Assembly: GCF_000499785.1 (NCBI RefSeq)
Contig: NZ_HG726024.1
Coordinates: forward strand, 124,001-188,000
DNA: 64,000 bases
Reading direction: 5' to 3'
Source: Bacteroides neonati
Lineage (GTDB): Bacteria > Bacteroidota > Bacteroidia > Bacteroidales > Bacteroidaceae
This document shows positions 9,554-16,681 of this stretch, piece after piece. The notes beneath the pieces were generated by a model. The model was not told the DNA's origin. It ran no database searches and saw nothing but the letters and a program-made list of their open reading frames with translations. Position 1 is the first letter of the stretch, and each line of letters starts with the position of its first letter. The position numbers and the translations under genes are program-made.

Positions 9554-9584
9554 ACTCATCCCCATATCAAAAATGGGGATGAGT
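9554..9584 (+). terminator. Hairpin terminator closing the cytolysin-like cluster
   Basis: A perfect 12-bp inverted repeat (ACTCATCCCCAT / ATGGGGATGAGT) with a 7-base loop lies 10 bases after the stop codon of the lipoprotein gene at 8053-9543 and is followed by an A/T-rich stretch. It sits before the next start codon, so it separates the barrel-protein genes from the upstream cluster. Confidence 0.7.
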
Positions 9585-9636
9585 TAATAAAATAGAGATG
9601 AATATAACTAATATCGGAATTATCTCTGAAGGGGGA

Positions 9637-10326
9637 ATGATTAGTGGTAGAATTCTTCTTATTGCATTCTTCTTATTCTTTGCTATGTTTTTATACAGTC
9701 AGGAAGAAGAAATGCCGAAAAGAATTGTTTCGATCTCTGCTGGACTGAATAACAACCAGAGTTGGGAAGTGGAACCTTCTGTTACTTATTATTTCTGTAA
9801 ATTCCTAGGTGCTACGCTAGGATTGAATGTAACAAACCAGTATAATCAGGTGGGATGCGCTGGTAGTGTTATAAAGAATAGTGAATTGTACTGGGAAATG
9901 GAAGATAGTGATGCAAATGTAGCCAAATTTCTAATACGTCCGGCTATCAGTTTACGTACTCCTGTATTGTGGCTGAATAATGACCACGACACCGGATTAA
10001 CTATTGGAATCGAACCGGGACTTTTTGTTGCATTGCCTGGTAATGAACAGATAACCGTTAATTACCGGGATAGAGCTCATGGTTCTATAATCGTTGACTC
10101 TAAAAGATTGACCAATACTAAAGGAGACTGGTTATTTTGGAATTTACGAGGAATAATTTCTCTCAATGTGGATCGCCTCATAATATCAACCGGATATTCT
10201 ATATCAAACTTTGATATTTATTCAGGACGCCGAAATATCATTGTTGAGAATATGAAGCTAAATAATAAGTTACCCTTAAGAGAATATACCTATAGTTCCT
10301 TTATTTCGTTTGGGTATTGCTTTTGA
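9637..10326 (+). CDS. Putative outer-membrane beta-barrel protein
   Basis: From ATG 9637 the protein has a good signal peptide (MISGRILLIAFFLFFAMFLYSQ). It then has alternating strand-like segments typical of a small outer-membrane barrel (RIVSISAGLNNNQSWEVEPSVTYYF, LGATLGLNVTNQYNQ), ending in the aromatic pattern SFISFGYCF. An in-frame ATG at 9598 is also possible and belongs to the same reading frame. No enzymatic motifs are visible. It lies after the terminator of the cytolysin-like cluster, 35 bases before another barrel-type gene. It may be a target or protective partner of the pore-forming proteins, or unrelated. Confidence 0.55.
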   Translation: MISGRILLIAFFLFFAMFLYSQEEEMPKRIVSISAGLNNNQSWEVEPSVTYYFCKFLGATLGLNVTNQYNQVGCAGSVIKNSELYWEMEDSDANVAKFLIRPAISLRTPVLWLNNDHDTGLTIGIEPGLFVALPGNEQITVNYRDRAHGSIIVDSKRLTNTKGDWLFWNLRGIISLNVDRLIISTGYSISNFDIYSGRRNIIVENMKLNNKLPLREYTYSSFISFGYCF

Positions 10327-10361
10327 AGTCAGATCATTATTAATTAATTAATTACGTGAAC

Positions 10362-10943
10362 ATGAAAACTATAAAGATAATAATTATTACAATTGGTTTT
10401 TTATTTATACTAACTATCATTTCTGAAGCTCAGAATAAATTCCATGTTATATTGGATTATCACCACAATGTTGGGTTAAGTGAGAAATATTGGGGACAAA
10501 CATTGAAAAGGAAAGAGTATCAAATGTATGGAAACTCACTACATTTAACCGCATTATATGATATTACCCATAAAATGTCGGCGGGTATCGGTATAGGAGC
10601 GGACAGATATGAAGAACCGGGATATAATACGTTTCCATTATACGGGACTTTTCAATATCACCCAATGTCCAGCATACCGAATGGGTACGTTTTTACAGAT
10701 CTTGGCTATGGTATTTTTAAAAGTGACAATGTAACTCCTGGTTGGATGTGGAATGCTGGAATAGGTTATGTTAAAATGTTCCGCAAGCATTTTGGGCTGA
10801 ATTTTCAATTGGGATATAATTTGAAAGAATTTGGTAATATACCTTCTTTCTATGTAAATTTGAAAGATGGAGAGCTTAACTATGCCGGAAAAAAAAGCAG
10901 TATACGTCATTCGCTGTCAATAGGTGTTGGATTAGTTTTTTAG
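10362..10943 (+). CDS. Small outer-membrane barrel (porin-like) protein
   Basis: Signal peptide IIITIGFLFILTIISEAQ is followed by short Gly- and aromatic-rich strands (LHLTALYDITHKMSAGIGIGADRYEEPGY, MWNAGIGYVKMFRKHFGLNFQLGYNL) and the terminal strand HSLSIGVGLVF. This is the layout of 8- or 10-stranded outer-membrane proteins of Bacteroidota. The ATG at 10362 is preferred over GTG 10356. It follows a similar barrel protein and is probably co-transcribed with it. Function is unknown. Confidence 0.6.
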   Translation: MKTIKIIIITIGFLFILTIISEAQNKFHVILDYHHNVGLSEKYWGQTLKRKEYQMYGNSLHLTALYDITHKMSAGIGIGADRYEEPGYNTFPLYGTFQYHPMSSIPNGYVFTDLGYGIFKSDNVTPGWMWNAGIGYVKMFRKHFGLNFQLGYNLKEFGNIPSFYVNLKDGELNYAGKKSSIRHSLSIGVGLVF

Positions 10944-11259
10944 CAGTTTAAAATATAGTGGAGAATTCTTGAAGATTGATATTCTAATAGTAGCGGTAAT
11001 GCATTTTGCAGGATATATGATAATGAGGGTGTGCTACACCCTCATGACATAGACAACTGACAGAATAGATATATTTCCATTTTCTGTTATTCCATAGTAT
11101 ATATGGATGAAAAAAATCAGCTAATGCTTCAGGTATATCTGTAAGCGGTCTGTAAACTCCGTATTCTGTAATGATATAATGAATCTTTGGAATGTCTTAC
11201 CTATCTCAAGGATTTCAATATTTTGGTAGTTCTAATGGATTTCATAGTATTCCTGCTAT
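10944..11259. other. Non-coding or decayed stretch before the insertion sequences
   Basis: No convincing complete gene. On the - strand an open stretch without a start codon runs from 11196 to 10984 (about 70 codons, with IITEYGVYRPLTDIPEALADFF). It may be a decayed gene fragment of unknown family. Inside it, 11023-11045 is a perfect 10-bp hairpin (ATGAGGGTGT / ACACCCTCAT, 3-base loop) that could end transcription of the barrel genes. Confidence 0.3.
11023..11045 (+). terminator. Possible terminator after the barrel-protein genes
   Basis: Ten perfectly paired bases with a 3-base loop, 79 bases after the last + strand stop of the block. No clear T-run follows, so it may be a weak terminator or only a hairpin. 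Confidence 0.4.
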
Positions 11260-11469
11260 TTACAAGTTGCAAAGAAGTAAATCAGCTATATCTTTAGTGC
11301 CTCAAATCCGCAGCTAATTTATAACTGATTCAAATAGCGATTTAATTCACCTAATAGTTCCTACTCGTAGCTTTTCCCCCTGCTTTTCTCCTTGATTTCA
11401 GGTTATAGGGCATAGCTTCCCCTTTCCCCAGTTAGCTGAAGGCATAAGTAATCCCACGAAAAGTTGTTT

Positions 11470-12753
11470 TTACGGACTCCAAAGCAACTTGTATGGTTTG
11501 TCGGAATAAATATTGAGTACCCATTGTCTGCCTGTCTTTACCCATTTCGCAGGAACTGTAATGAATCGAAAGATAAATCGTTTGACTCGGCTTACCGGTT
11601 CAATATCTTCAAACACGGCTGCAACCTTCTCAATAAGGTAAGCATAAAAGTTTTTAGCCATGGCTGTAAGTAGCAGGAATACTGTATTCTCTTTGAGGAA
11701 TGAACAGGGAAGATGACTCCACCCGAAATCGTTATTCATCATGTCGAATGTTCTTTCACAGGCTCCACGAGCATTGTAGAAGAGTACAATGTCTTTTTCA
11801 GAACTTTCATGGTCATTGGTTAAGATGCACCGATAGGTGTATTCACCATCAAATAGGTCCAATTGGTTGTCCTTACGCTTTTGCCTTTGAATAACAAGTC
11901 GGTAGTTTTCTTCTTGCAAAAAGGAAGTAAAAGGTATGGAGGTCACTTCATAATTCTCGAAGTTGATTTCTTCTTTTTTCCAATCTGTGATTTTCGTCAT
12001 TTCTTCATACAGAGACTGACATTTGCCGGCTCGTATGTAGAACTTGTTGCAGTAGCCATGTGTCATACGGATAATCTCTTCCGAATAAGAACCACAGTCC
12101 ATCCGGCAACGGTCTATGAATATTCCCCTATCGGCCAAACGACGAAAAGTCCGTTGGAGCGTATCCGCTTGACGAAAACGGACATTTGCGTTTGCGGCCC
12201 GATTTTCCACACCAACAATGTTACCACCAATAGTTGCCGTGCCGGGGAAATAACCACGTTTTTTCTTGTAAGAATACTGAGTGTCATACTTTTCTGTGGG
12301 AATAAACTGGTGGTCGAAGTCCAAGTTATAAAGCGTGTTTGGCTTGAGTTGTTCTGTTTGAAGGAGCATATCGAGCATCAAACTATTAAGCTGTTCCGCC
12401 TTATTGAAAGCATAGCTTGCTCCTTTTTGGGAAGTATAGTGGATATCCAATTCTGCGAGTTCTTTTATGCCTCTCAATAAAGTATCCGGACTGGGGATTT
12501 CAGTATCCGGGCGTAATTCAAGATGTTTGCCAAGGTGTTTGCCGATATCTTCGATGTGGTCACCGCCGCAATAGTAGATCCAAAATAGGCTCGAAATAAT
12601 TTCGCTATATTGGTAACCGGCGTAGGAAGAACGTAATCCTAAAGATTTATCGATCACGGAATTCAGTCCTAAACGAGAAAATTCATCCATTGCGTAAAAT
12701 ATACCCCCAAAAGGAGTGATATTATCTGATTTTATGGCTATTTTTGTTGTCAT
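11470..12753 (-). CDS. IS1380-family transposase
   Basis: This DDE transposase of about 427 residues from the ATG at 12753 (a GTG at 12759 is also in frame) is of the length typical for Bacteroides IS1380 members. Recognisable blocks are NITPFGGIFYAMDEFSRLGL, HIEDIGKHLGKHLELRPDTEIPSPDTLLRGIKEL, TLYNLDFDHQFIPTEKYDTQYSYKKKRGYFPG and the C-terminal FYNARGACERTFDMMNNDFGWSHLPC with the catalytic Glu. The frame is intact, and the 189 codons visible in copy 2 at the window end appear identical, which points to recent activity. Confidence 0.92.
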   Translation of the reverse strand: MTTKIAIKSDNITPFGGIFYAMDEFSRLGLNSVIDKSLGLRSSYAGYQYSEIISSLFWIYYCGGDHIEDIGKHLGKHLELRPDTEIPSPDTLLRGIKELAELDIHYTSQKGASYAFNKAEQLNSLMLDMLLQTEQLKPNTLYNLDFDHQFIPTEKYDTQYSYKKKRGYFPGTATIGGNIVGVENRAANANVRFRQADTLQRTFRRLADRGIFIDRCRMDCGSYSEEIIRMTHGYCNKFYIRAGKCQSLYEEMTKITDWKKEEINFENYEVTSIPFTSFLQEENYRLVIQRQKRKDNQLDLFDGEYTYRCILTNDHESSEKDIVLFYNARGACERTFDMMNNDFGWSHLPCSFLKENTVFLLLTAMAKNFYAYLIEKVAAVFEDIEPVSRVKRFIFRFITVPAKWVKTGRQWVLNIYSDKPYKLLWSP

Positions 12754-12814
12754 ATGCACAAGTACCTTTATGGTTTGTTTGGTAGCACTAATTTAGGTGA
12801 ATCTTGTGACATAA

Positions 12815-12852
12815 CCAAACCTTGAGGATGTTATTCATCCTCAAGTGTTTGG
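12815..12852 (-). promoter_or_regulatory. Long hairpin in the 5' region of IS1380 copy 1
   Basis: Inverted repeat CTTGAGGATG / CATCCTCAAG (12821-12830 and 12836-12845) with loop TTATT is extended by a further CCAAAC/GTTTGG pairing with one bulged base. It lies between the element end and the transposase start. Such hairpins in insertion sequences often mask the start site in read-through transcripts; that role here is inference. The same hairpin is present in copy 2 (63341-63378). Confidence 0.5.
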
Positions 12853-13095
12853 ATTCTCTGAAAATAATATGACTGCGGATTTAAGGTAGTGTAATTTTTA
12901 TCATAATCATCAGCATGGTCTAAGAAATAAATTATCCAACTGCGGAAGTATACACCAGCGACTTTGCAACATCCCATCAGGCTATAAATGATAGCTGTAC
13001 TTTTGAAACTGCCATCCTTCTGACAAAATAAATAATTCTTTCTTATGGTTACGGGCCTTATTGCATTTTCGACAGCGTCATTATAACTTTTGGAT

Positions 13096-13266
13096 AATGG
13101 CATCGAAAAAGGTATTCGAAAAATAAAAGTCAAGCAGAAGCTCAGAGGATGTTTCCTCACGGAGCAGGTTACTGATAACTTTATGAACATTCACTCTGTT
13201 GTTGAAACCGTTAAGAAAAGCGAAAATTCTAAATATAATGCCATTCTTGCTATTCTTGGACAGTAA
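13096..13266 (+). pseudogene. Second IS66-like transposase C-terminal remnant, opposite direction
   Basis: The + strand frame reads NGIEKGIRKIKVKQKLRGC, then FLTEQVTDNFMNIHSVVETVK and ends ILAILGQ before the stop at 13264-13266. This matches the C-terminal pattern VKVKQKISGCFRTEQGA..F..IRSVI.T..K of a different group of IS66-like transposases. No start codon or upstream domain is present. It begins where the - strand IS66 remnant loses homology (about 13100), so two broken transposases are joined head to head here. Confidence 0.5.
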
Positions 13267-13441
13267 AATTAAGCATTATGCACTCTTTTGATACCTGAGT
13301 AGTTACTTTATTTACACTAGATTAAAATTGCCATAACCTATAAGGCTAAAGACGCCAATTTACATAAAAAAAATAGCTAGTAGCGGTTTACAGATAAATA
13401 ATCATCATTATCATAATAATTACTCAAGTAAATCAAGAACA
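13267..13441. other. A/T-rich gap without a visible gene
   Basis: Short stretch between the transposase remnant and the frame-broken gene. I see no gene, repeat or strong hairpin in it. Confidence 0.3.
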
Positions 13442-14281
13442 ATGAAACGAAAAAAAAATACTCCCATATTGAGGAAAAGTGGCAACAAAGTCTATCGAGA
13501 CAAAAAAATGCTGGGTTAAACAAGACCAATAAAGGAAAAAATGAATTATGGATGCTCTACAAAACTGCTCATGAACTATACCAATCCGAGGTTGTTGGAG
13601 ATCATAAATTGTATAACCGTTATGTTAACGATTTTTTGAACAGCCATACATATATTGATTGTGTTGATACGGCAGGAATGAATGAACACAATAAGAACTT
13701 TCATATTATGGAAGAACTTCTGACTATTCGTAAAGATTTAGTACAGAAGTATTTTGCAAAAGAAAAGCTGTGTGACTCTGATTATTCAATTATGCACCAA
13801 GAGTTTAATACAACACAACAGTCTCCCAACTCTGAAGTATTTATTGCTTCAGAGTCACTCCCAGTCGCGTTCAGTTCTAAGCTGAATTTTCAATGTAGCT
13901 TCAATTCTACGCAAATAAGGCTTATTACATATAGTGTGAATGAAACTCATTTATTTTCTCCTGATGTATCAGAAACCGAAATGAAAGCCTTCTTTACCTG
14001 TTGTATAGAACATCCTTTGAAGTCAGTCTGCAATCGTAGAGTTGCTTTTTTTTTTCGATGTTCTATGCGAGCACAAACTTATTTCGCCACGGTGGCAACA
14101 TATTATAGACGAGAACGGGTTGATTATGTCATCTACCCAAAAAGCTCTGCTCAATAGTAACAAATTGTCAACAGCATTAAATGAAGCCAAACAAAACGAT
14201 GGATGTGTATACAGAACTATTAAGTTACATGTACAGAAAATAGCAGAAAACGGAGGATGCAACAGTTCAGATGTGGAATAG
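13442..14281 (+). pseudogene. Accessory gene of unknown family with two homopolymer frame breaks
   Basis: A continuous protein can be read if two single-base slips are allowed. ATG 13442 (MKRKK) runs into an A9 tract at 13450-13458, after which the frame YSHIEEKWQQSLSRQKNAGLNKTNKGKNELWMLYKTAHELY continues to 14157. At a T10 tract (14046-14055) the frame should change again: one T fewer would give NRRVAFFFDVLCEHKLISPRWQHII and on to the stop at 14281. The second break is well supported because both sides read as good protein of matching style. Either the gene is dead, or the tracts vary in length, or they are sequencing errors. The protein resembles uncharacterised mobile-element proteins of Bacteroides, but I cannot name the family. 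Confidence 0.5.
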
Positions 14282-14383
14282 TAATATAGCCTCTTTATTT
14301 CCCTAATGGCGAATTAGCTATCAGGGGAAAATGTTGCATAATTGCAAGAATTTGTCTATCTTTACATGATAAAGATTTAACCT

Positions 14384-14779
14384 ATGTCGTACATACTCAT
14401 CATTGTAGTTGCCTTTTTTCTATTGAGAATAGTCGGAAAGATGCTCCGTCATTTCATGTCACCCTCCAATGTCGGTTTTTGGCTACTGATATTGGGGTTG
14501 CTCTTCATACCTCATTGTGCATGGATTAGCCTGGCAATCATTGTCGGGCGTTATGTTGTTGCACCTATTATACGTCATCTGCCTAAAGATAATGAGAAGG
14601 ATTGTGCCCGAAAGAAAGGGAATAGAAGCGATGGCACCAACTGGAATACCATCATCATGTTGGCTATTCCTATCTTTTGGCCGTTCCTGATCTTGAAGTG
14701 GTTCGTCAAGGATAAGACTCTGCCGAATGACAATAGCCCATTTGATTATGAGCAGCATGAGAAGAGTAACGGGCGATAG
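14384..14779 (+). CDS. Small membrane protein of the mobile element, unknown function
   Basis: This 131-residue protein has two N-terminal hydrophobic segments (YILIIVVAFFLLRIV; VGFWLLILGLLFIPHCAWISLAIIVG). A basic loop (RKKGNRSDG) and a third hydrophobic segment (TIIMLAIPIFWPFLILKWFV) follow. It is an inner-membrane protein without recognisable domain. A TATCTTTA box resembling the Bacteroides -7 element lies just upstream (about 14357). Its 3' end overlaps the convergent M23 gene by 74 bases, which is unusual but both frames look real. Confidence 0.55.
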   Translation: MSYILIIVVAFFLLRIVGKMLRHFMSPSNVGFWLLILGLLFIPHCAWISLAIIVGRYVVAPIIRHLPKDNEKDCARKKGNRSDGTNWNTIIMLAIPIFWPFLILKWFVKDKTLPNDNSPFDYEQHEKSNGR

Positions 14780-15392
14780 CCTTATCTTTGGTCTCTTTAA
14801 TAAAATCCAGCAAAATATTCGGATTGATGTATTTACCCTTGTACTTGGCCGACAAATGTAGGTGTTCCCCCGTTGTCCGTGTACCTGTATTGCCTGTGAT
14901 AGCAACCACCTCCCCCGGTTTCACTACTGTATTTTTTCTTACCAAAGCCTTTGAAAGATGACAGTAGCTCACGGTATAGTTGCCATGACGTATGGTAACG
15001 TAGTTGCCGGAACGCTTATCATGCCCCACCTTAATAACCTCCCCCTCCATCACCGCATAGACCTCATTGCTCCTTGCGTGAAAATCGATACCATTATGTA
15101 GGCTCTGTTTGCCGGTGAACGGGTCGCGTCGCCATCCATAAGGAGAATTGACTACCATCCTATCCATCGGATAAGAGACACTTAGATACTGCTGAATCCA
15201 TTCATTCGGACATTCCGCTTTTGATTTCCCTACTTTAGTAGAGGGATCATTCTTACTGGCCTCCCCTACTTCGGGGAGGTCTTGCTGCTTCTGTACCTTA
15301 TATGAAGCTGGCTGTTTGCTTACCGTGTAGAATTGCGCCTGAAGAAAGAAGCAATTCTGAAAGAGTATGAATATTGTTAGTAGTGATTTCAT
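14706..15392 (-). CDS. M23-family peptidoglycan endopeptidase
   Basis: This is an exported zinc metallopeptidase that should cut peptide cross-links of peptidoglycan, probably to open the wall for conjugation machinery. The start at ATG 15392 gives a signal peptide (MKSLLTIFILFQNCFFLQAQ); the longer frame to 15476 would bury it. The catalytic domain has SPYGWRRDPFTGKQSLHNGIDF (zinc ligands His and Asp), GNYVTIRHGNYTVSYCHL and GNTGTRTTGEHLHLSAKY (HxH). All active-site residues are present. It is one of three M23-type proteins in the element, all with a near-identical GNTGTRTTGEH block except the 23440 gene. Confidence 0.85.
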   Translation of the reverse strand: MKSLLTIFILFQNCFFLQAQFYTVSKQPASYKVQKQQDLPEVGEASKNDPSTKVGKSKAECPNEWIQQYLSVSYPMDRMVVNSPYGWRRDPFTGKQSLHNGIDFHARSNEVYAVMEGEVIKVGHDKRSGNYVTIRHGNYTVSYCHLSKALVRKNTVVKPGEVVAITGNTGTRTTGEHLHLSAKYKGKYINPNILLDFIKETKDKAIARYSSHAAHNQMGYCHSAESYP

Positions 15393-15470
15393 TGGGTAAA
15401 AGTATATCTCACCTCTGTGAACTATGGCATAATCATCATTCAAACAATCGTTCTTTAACATCCTGTAGGT

Positions 15471-15556
15471 AATCATACTGTGTTTTTATACTCAATCCCA
15501 ATGTTTCAAACCATATCTAAATTTATGCCTTTGAGTATGATTACAGGTATGATTTT
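15471..15556. repeat. Element-specific motif cluster (TGAGTATGATT type)
   Basis: Between the divergent M23 gene and the DUF4099 gene lie AATCATACTG (15471-15480), TGAGTATGATT (15532-15542) and GGTATGATT (15546-15554). The last two form a 25-base unit (15532-15556) that recurs, in the opposite orientation and with one mismatch, at 40094-40118. A perfect palindrome of the same 11-mer lies at 45580-45612. The position between divergent genes suggests a binding site for a regulator; this is inference. Confidence 0.55.
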
Positions 15557-15630
15557 AATCCACGATGCTAAATAAGTCGAAAATCAGAGAGATAAAAGAG
15601 AACGCACTATTTATCGCACCATCCATCCTC

Positions 15631-15638
15631 TATTTTTG
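15631..15638 (+). promoter_or_regulatory. Possible -7 promoter box for the + strand operon
   Basis: TATTTTTG matches the Bacteroides -7 consensus TAnnTTTG and lies about 34 bases before the ATG at 15672. An upstream TTTG-like -33 box is not clear. Confidence 0.35.
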
Positions 15639-15671
15639 CTCGAAAAATTATTTATTAAACATATAGCAACT

Positions 15672-16436
15672 ATGAACAGAAACAGATTTTCGGACGCGGA
15701 GATACCCTATAAGACTCTCCAAAAATTCAGTCTCACTCAGGAAATGATTGGCGACCTGCCTACACATGCCCTGTCACAAATTGCGGAAGGCTATCGTTCT
15801 CCGGTATTGCCTATTGAGTTTACTGATGAGCAAGGGAACACCTACAAAAGCCGTACCCGCTTTTCTCTTTATCGAACGGAAGATAACCGGGTAGATGTAT
15901 TGTTCTATCCGCAACTGCAACAAGCACAACTGAAGAAGTTTAGCGAAAAGAACAGAAATAAATTGCAGTCCGACAAAGCGGTCATTGATAAAATGACCAC
16001 CGCTGATGGCAAGGACATACAAGCTTTTCTACAGATAGACAAGGGAACGCAGCAGATACTCTATGTACCCACTCCGGTAATAGGCAGAAACCTTCAGGTC
16101 ATAGCCGATGAGTTTCACCTGAACAATGCAGAACTTAACTGTCTACAGAACGGAAATCCGTTGACTATCCTGACCGATGATGACACAATCACTGTGGGTG
16201 TTGATCTGAACGAATCCACCGGTATCCGTATCTGTGCAGGTGATGAACGCAAATGGAACGCGGAGGTGAAGAAAGACTGGGAGAAGTACAACTACGGATG
16301 CTTCGGGTGCTGGATGATGGATGAAGGGGGAAACCTGGACTACATCCCTGAAGAAGAGTACACTGATGAAATGTGGGAAGAGATGAGACGGAAAGGCGAA
16401 AGCCGCAAATCACAAGTTACTACTCTTAAATTGTAA
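15672..16436 (+). CDS. DUF4099/DUF3945 protein of Bacteroides mobile elements
   Basis: The N-terminal part (FSDAEIPYKTLQKFSLTQEMIGDLPTHALSQIAEGYRSPVLPI) is the DUF4099 pattern. The following part (YRTEDNRVDVLFYPQL..AQLKKFSEKNRNKLQSDKAVI and AFLQIDKGTQQILYVP) is DUF3945-like. These families occur almost only in conjugative and mobilizable elements of Bacteroidota, and their role is unknown. The C-terminal tail is acidic (DYIPEEEYTDEMWEEM). ATG 15672 (MNRNRFSD) is preferred over the in-frame ATG at 15636. It opens the long + strand operon. Confidence 0.75.
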   Translation: MNRNRFSDAEIPYKTLQKFSLTQEMIGDLPTHALSQIAEGYRSPVLPIEFTDEQGNTYKSRTRFSLYRTEDNRVDVLFYPQLQQAQLKKFSEKNRNKLQSDKAVIDKMTTADGKDIQAFLQIDKGTQQILYVPTPVIGRNLQVIADEFHLNNAELNCLQNGNPLTILTDDDTITVGVDLNESTGIRICAGDERKWNAEVKKDWEKYNYGCFGCWMMDEGGNLDYIPEEEYTDEMWEEMRRKGESRKSQVTTLKL

Positions 16437-16441
16437 GAACG

Positions 16442-16666
16442 ATGGCAAAAGAGAAATTCTACACAGAAGAAGAGCTGGTGGAGAAAGTTCAGGCAAGAGA
16501 ATTTGGCTGGCTTGATTACGTCAACCACCACTCACGGGAATGGAAACAGGAATATATAGTGTATTGCAAATCCAGAGGACTATCCATCAATGAAAAGTCG
16601 GCAGAAGCCTATATCGAGTTGAAACAACAGCAGCTGGAGGAAGCTTTGGAAAACGGTGATGCTTAA
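16442..16666 (+). CDS. Small hypothetical protein of the element
   Basis: This 74-residue, highly charged, helix-rich protein (FYTEEELVEKVQAREFGWLDYVNHHSREWKQEY, then KQQQLEEALENGDA) lies 5 bases after the DUF4099 gene and 15 before the next, so it is clearly in the operon. No family recognised. Confidence 0.7.
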   Translation: MAKEKFYTEEELVEKVQAREFGWLDYVNHHSREWKQEYIVYCKSRGLSINEKSAEAYIELKQQQLEEALENGDA

Positions 16667-16681
16667 ACAAACGATCAGCAG

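Larger units (their letters stand above)
11300..12886 (-). mobile_element. Complete IS1380-family insertion sequence, copy 1
   Basis: The element is 1587 bp long with inverted ends CCTCAAATCCGCAG (11300) and, on the other strand, CCTTAAATCCGCAG (12886). It is flanked by a 5-bp target duplication TAGTG at 11295-11299 and 12887-12891. It holds one transposase gene on the - strand. A long hairpin near its transposase-proximal end (12815-12852) may block read-through from outside. The relatives in Bacteroides (IS612/IS614/IS1186/IS942 group) are known to switch on neighbouring resistance genes through outward promoters. Confidence 0.9.
11260..13100 (-). pseudogene. IS66-family transposase (TnpC) C-terminal remnant split by IS1380
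   Basis: On the - strand from about 13100 to 12887 the reading frame encodes the end of an IS66 transposase: VENAIRP with the catalytic Glu region, KNYLFCQKDGSFKSTAIIYSLMGCCKVAGVYF, then DYDKNYT. The frame is then cut by the IS1380 element. If the element and one copy of the TAGTG duplication are removed, the frame continues as TKDIADLLLCNL and stops at 11260-11262, as expected for IS66 proteins. Upstream of about 13100 the homology is lost, so only a fragment remains. No other IS66 parts (TnpA, TnpB, full DDE domain) are present. Confidence 0.75.
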
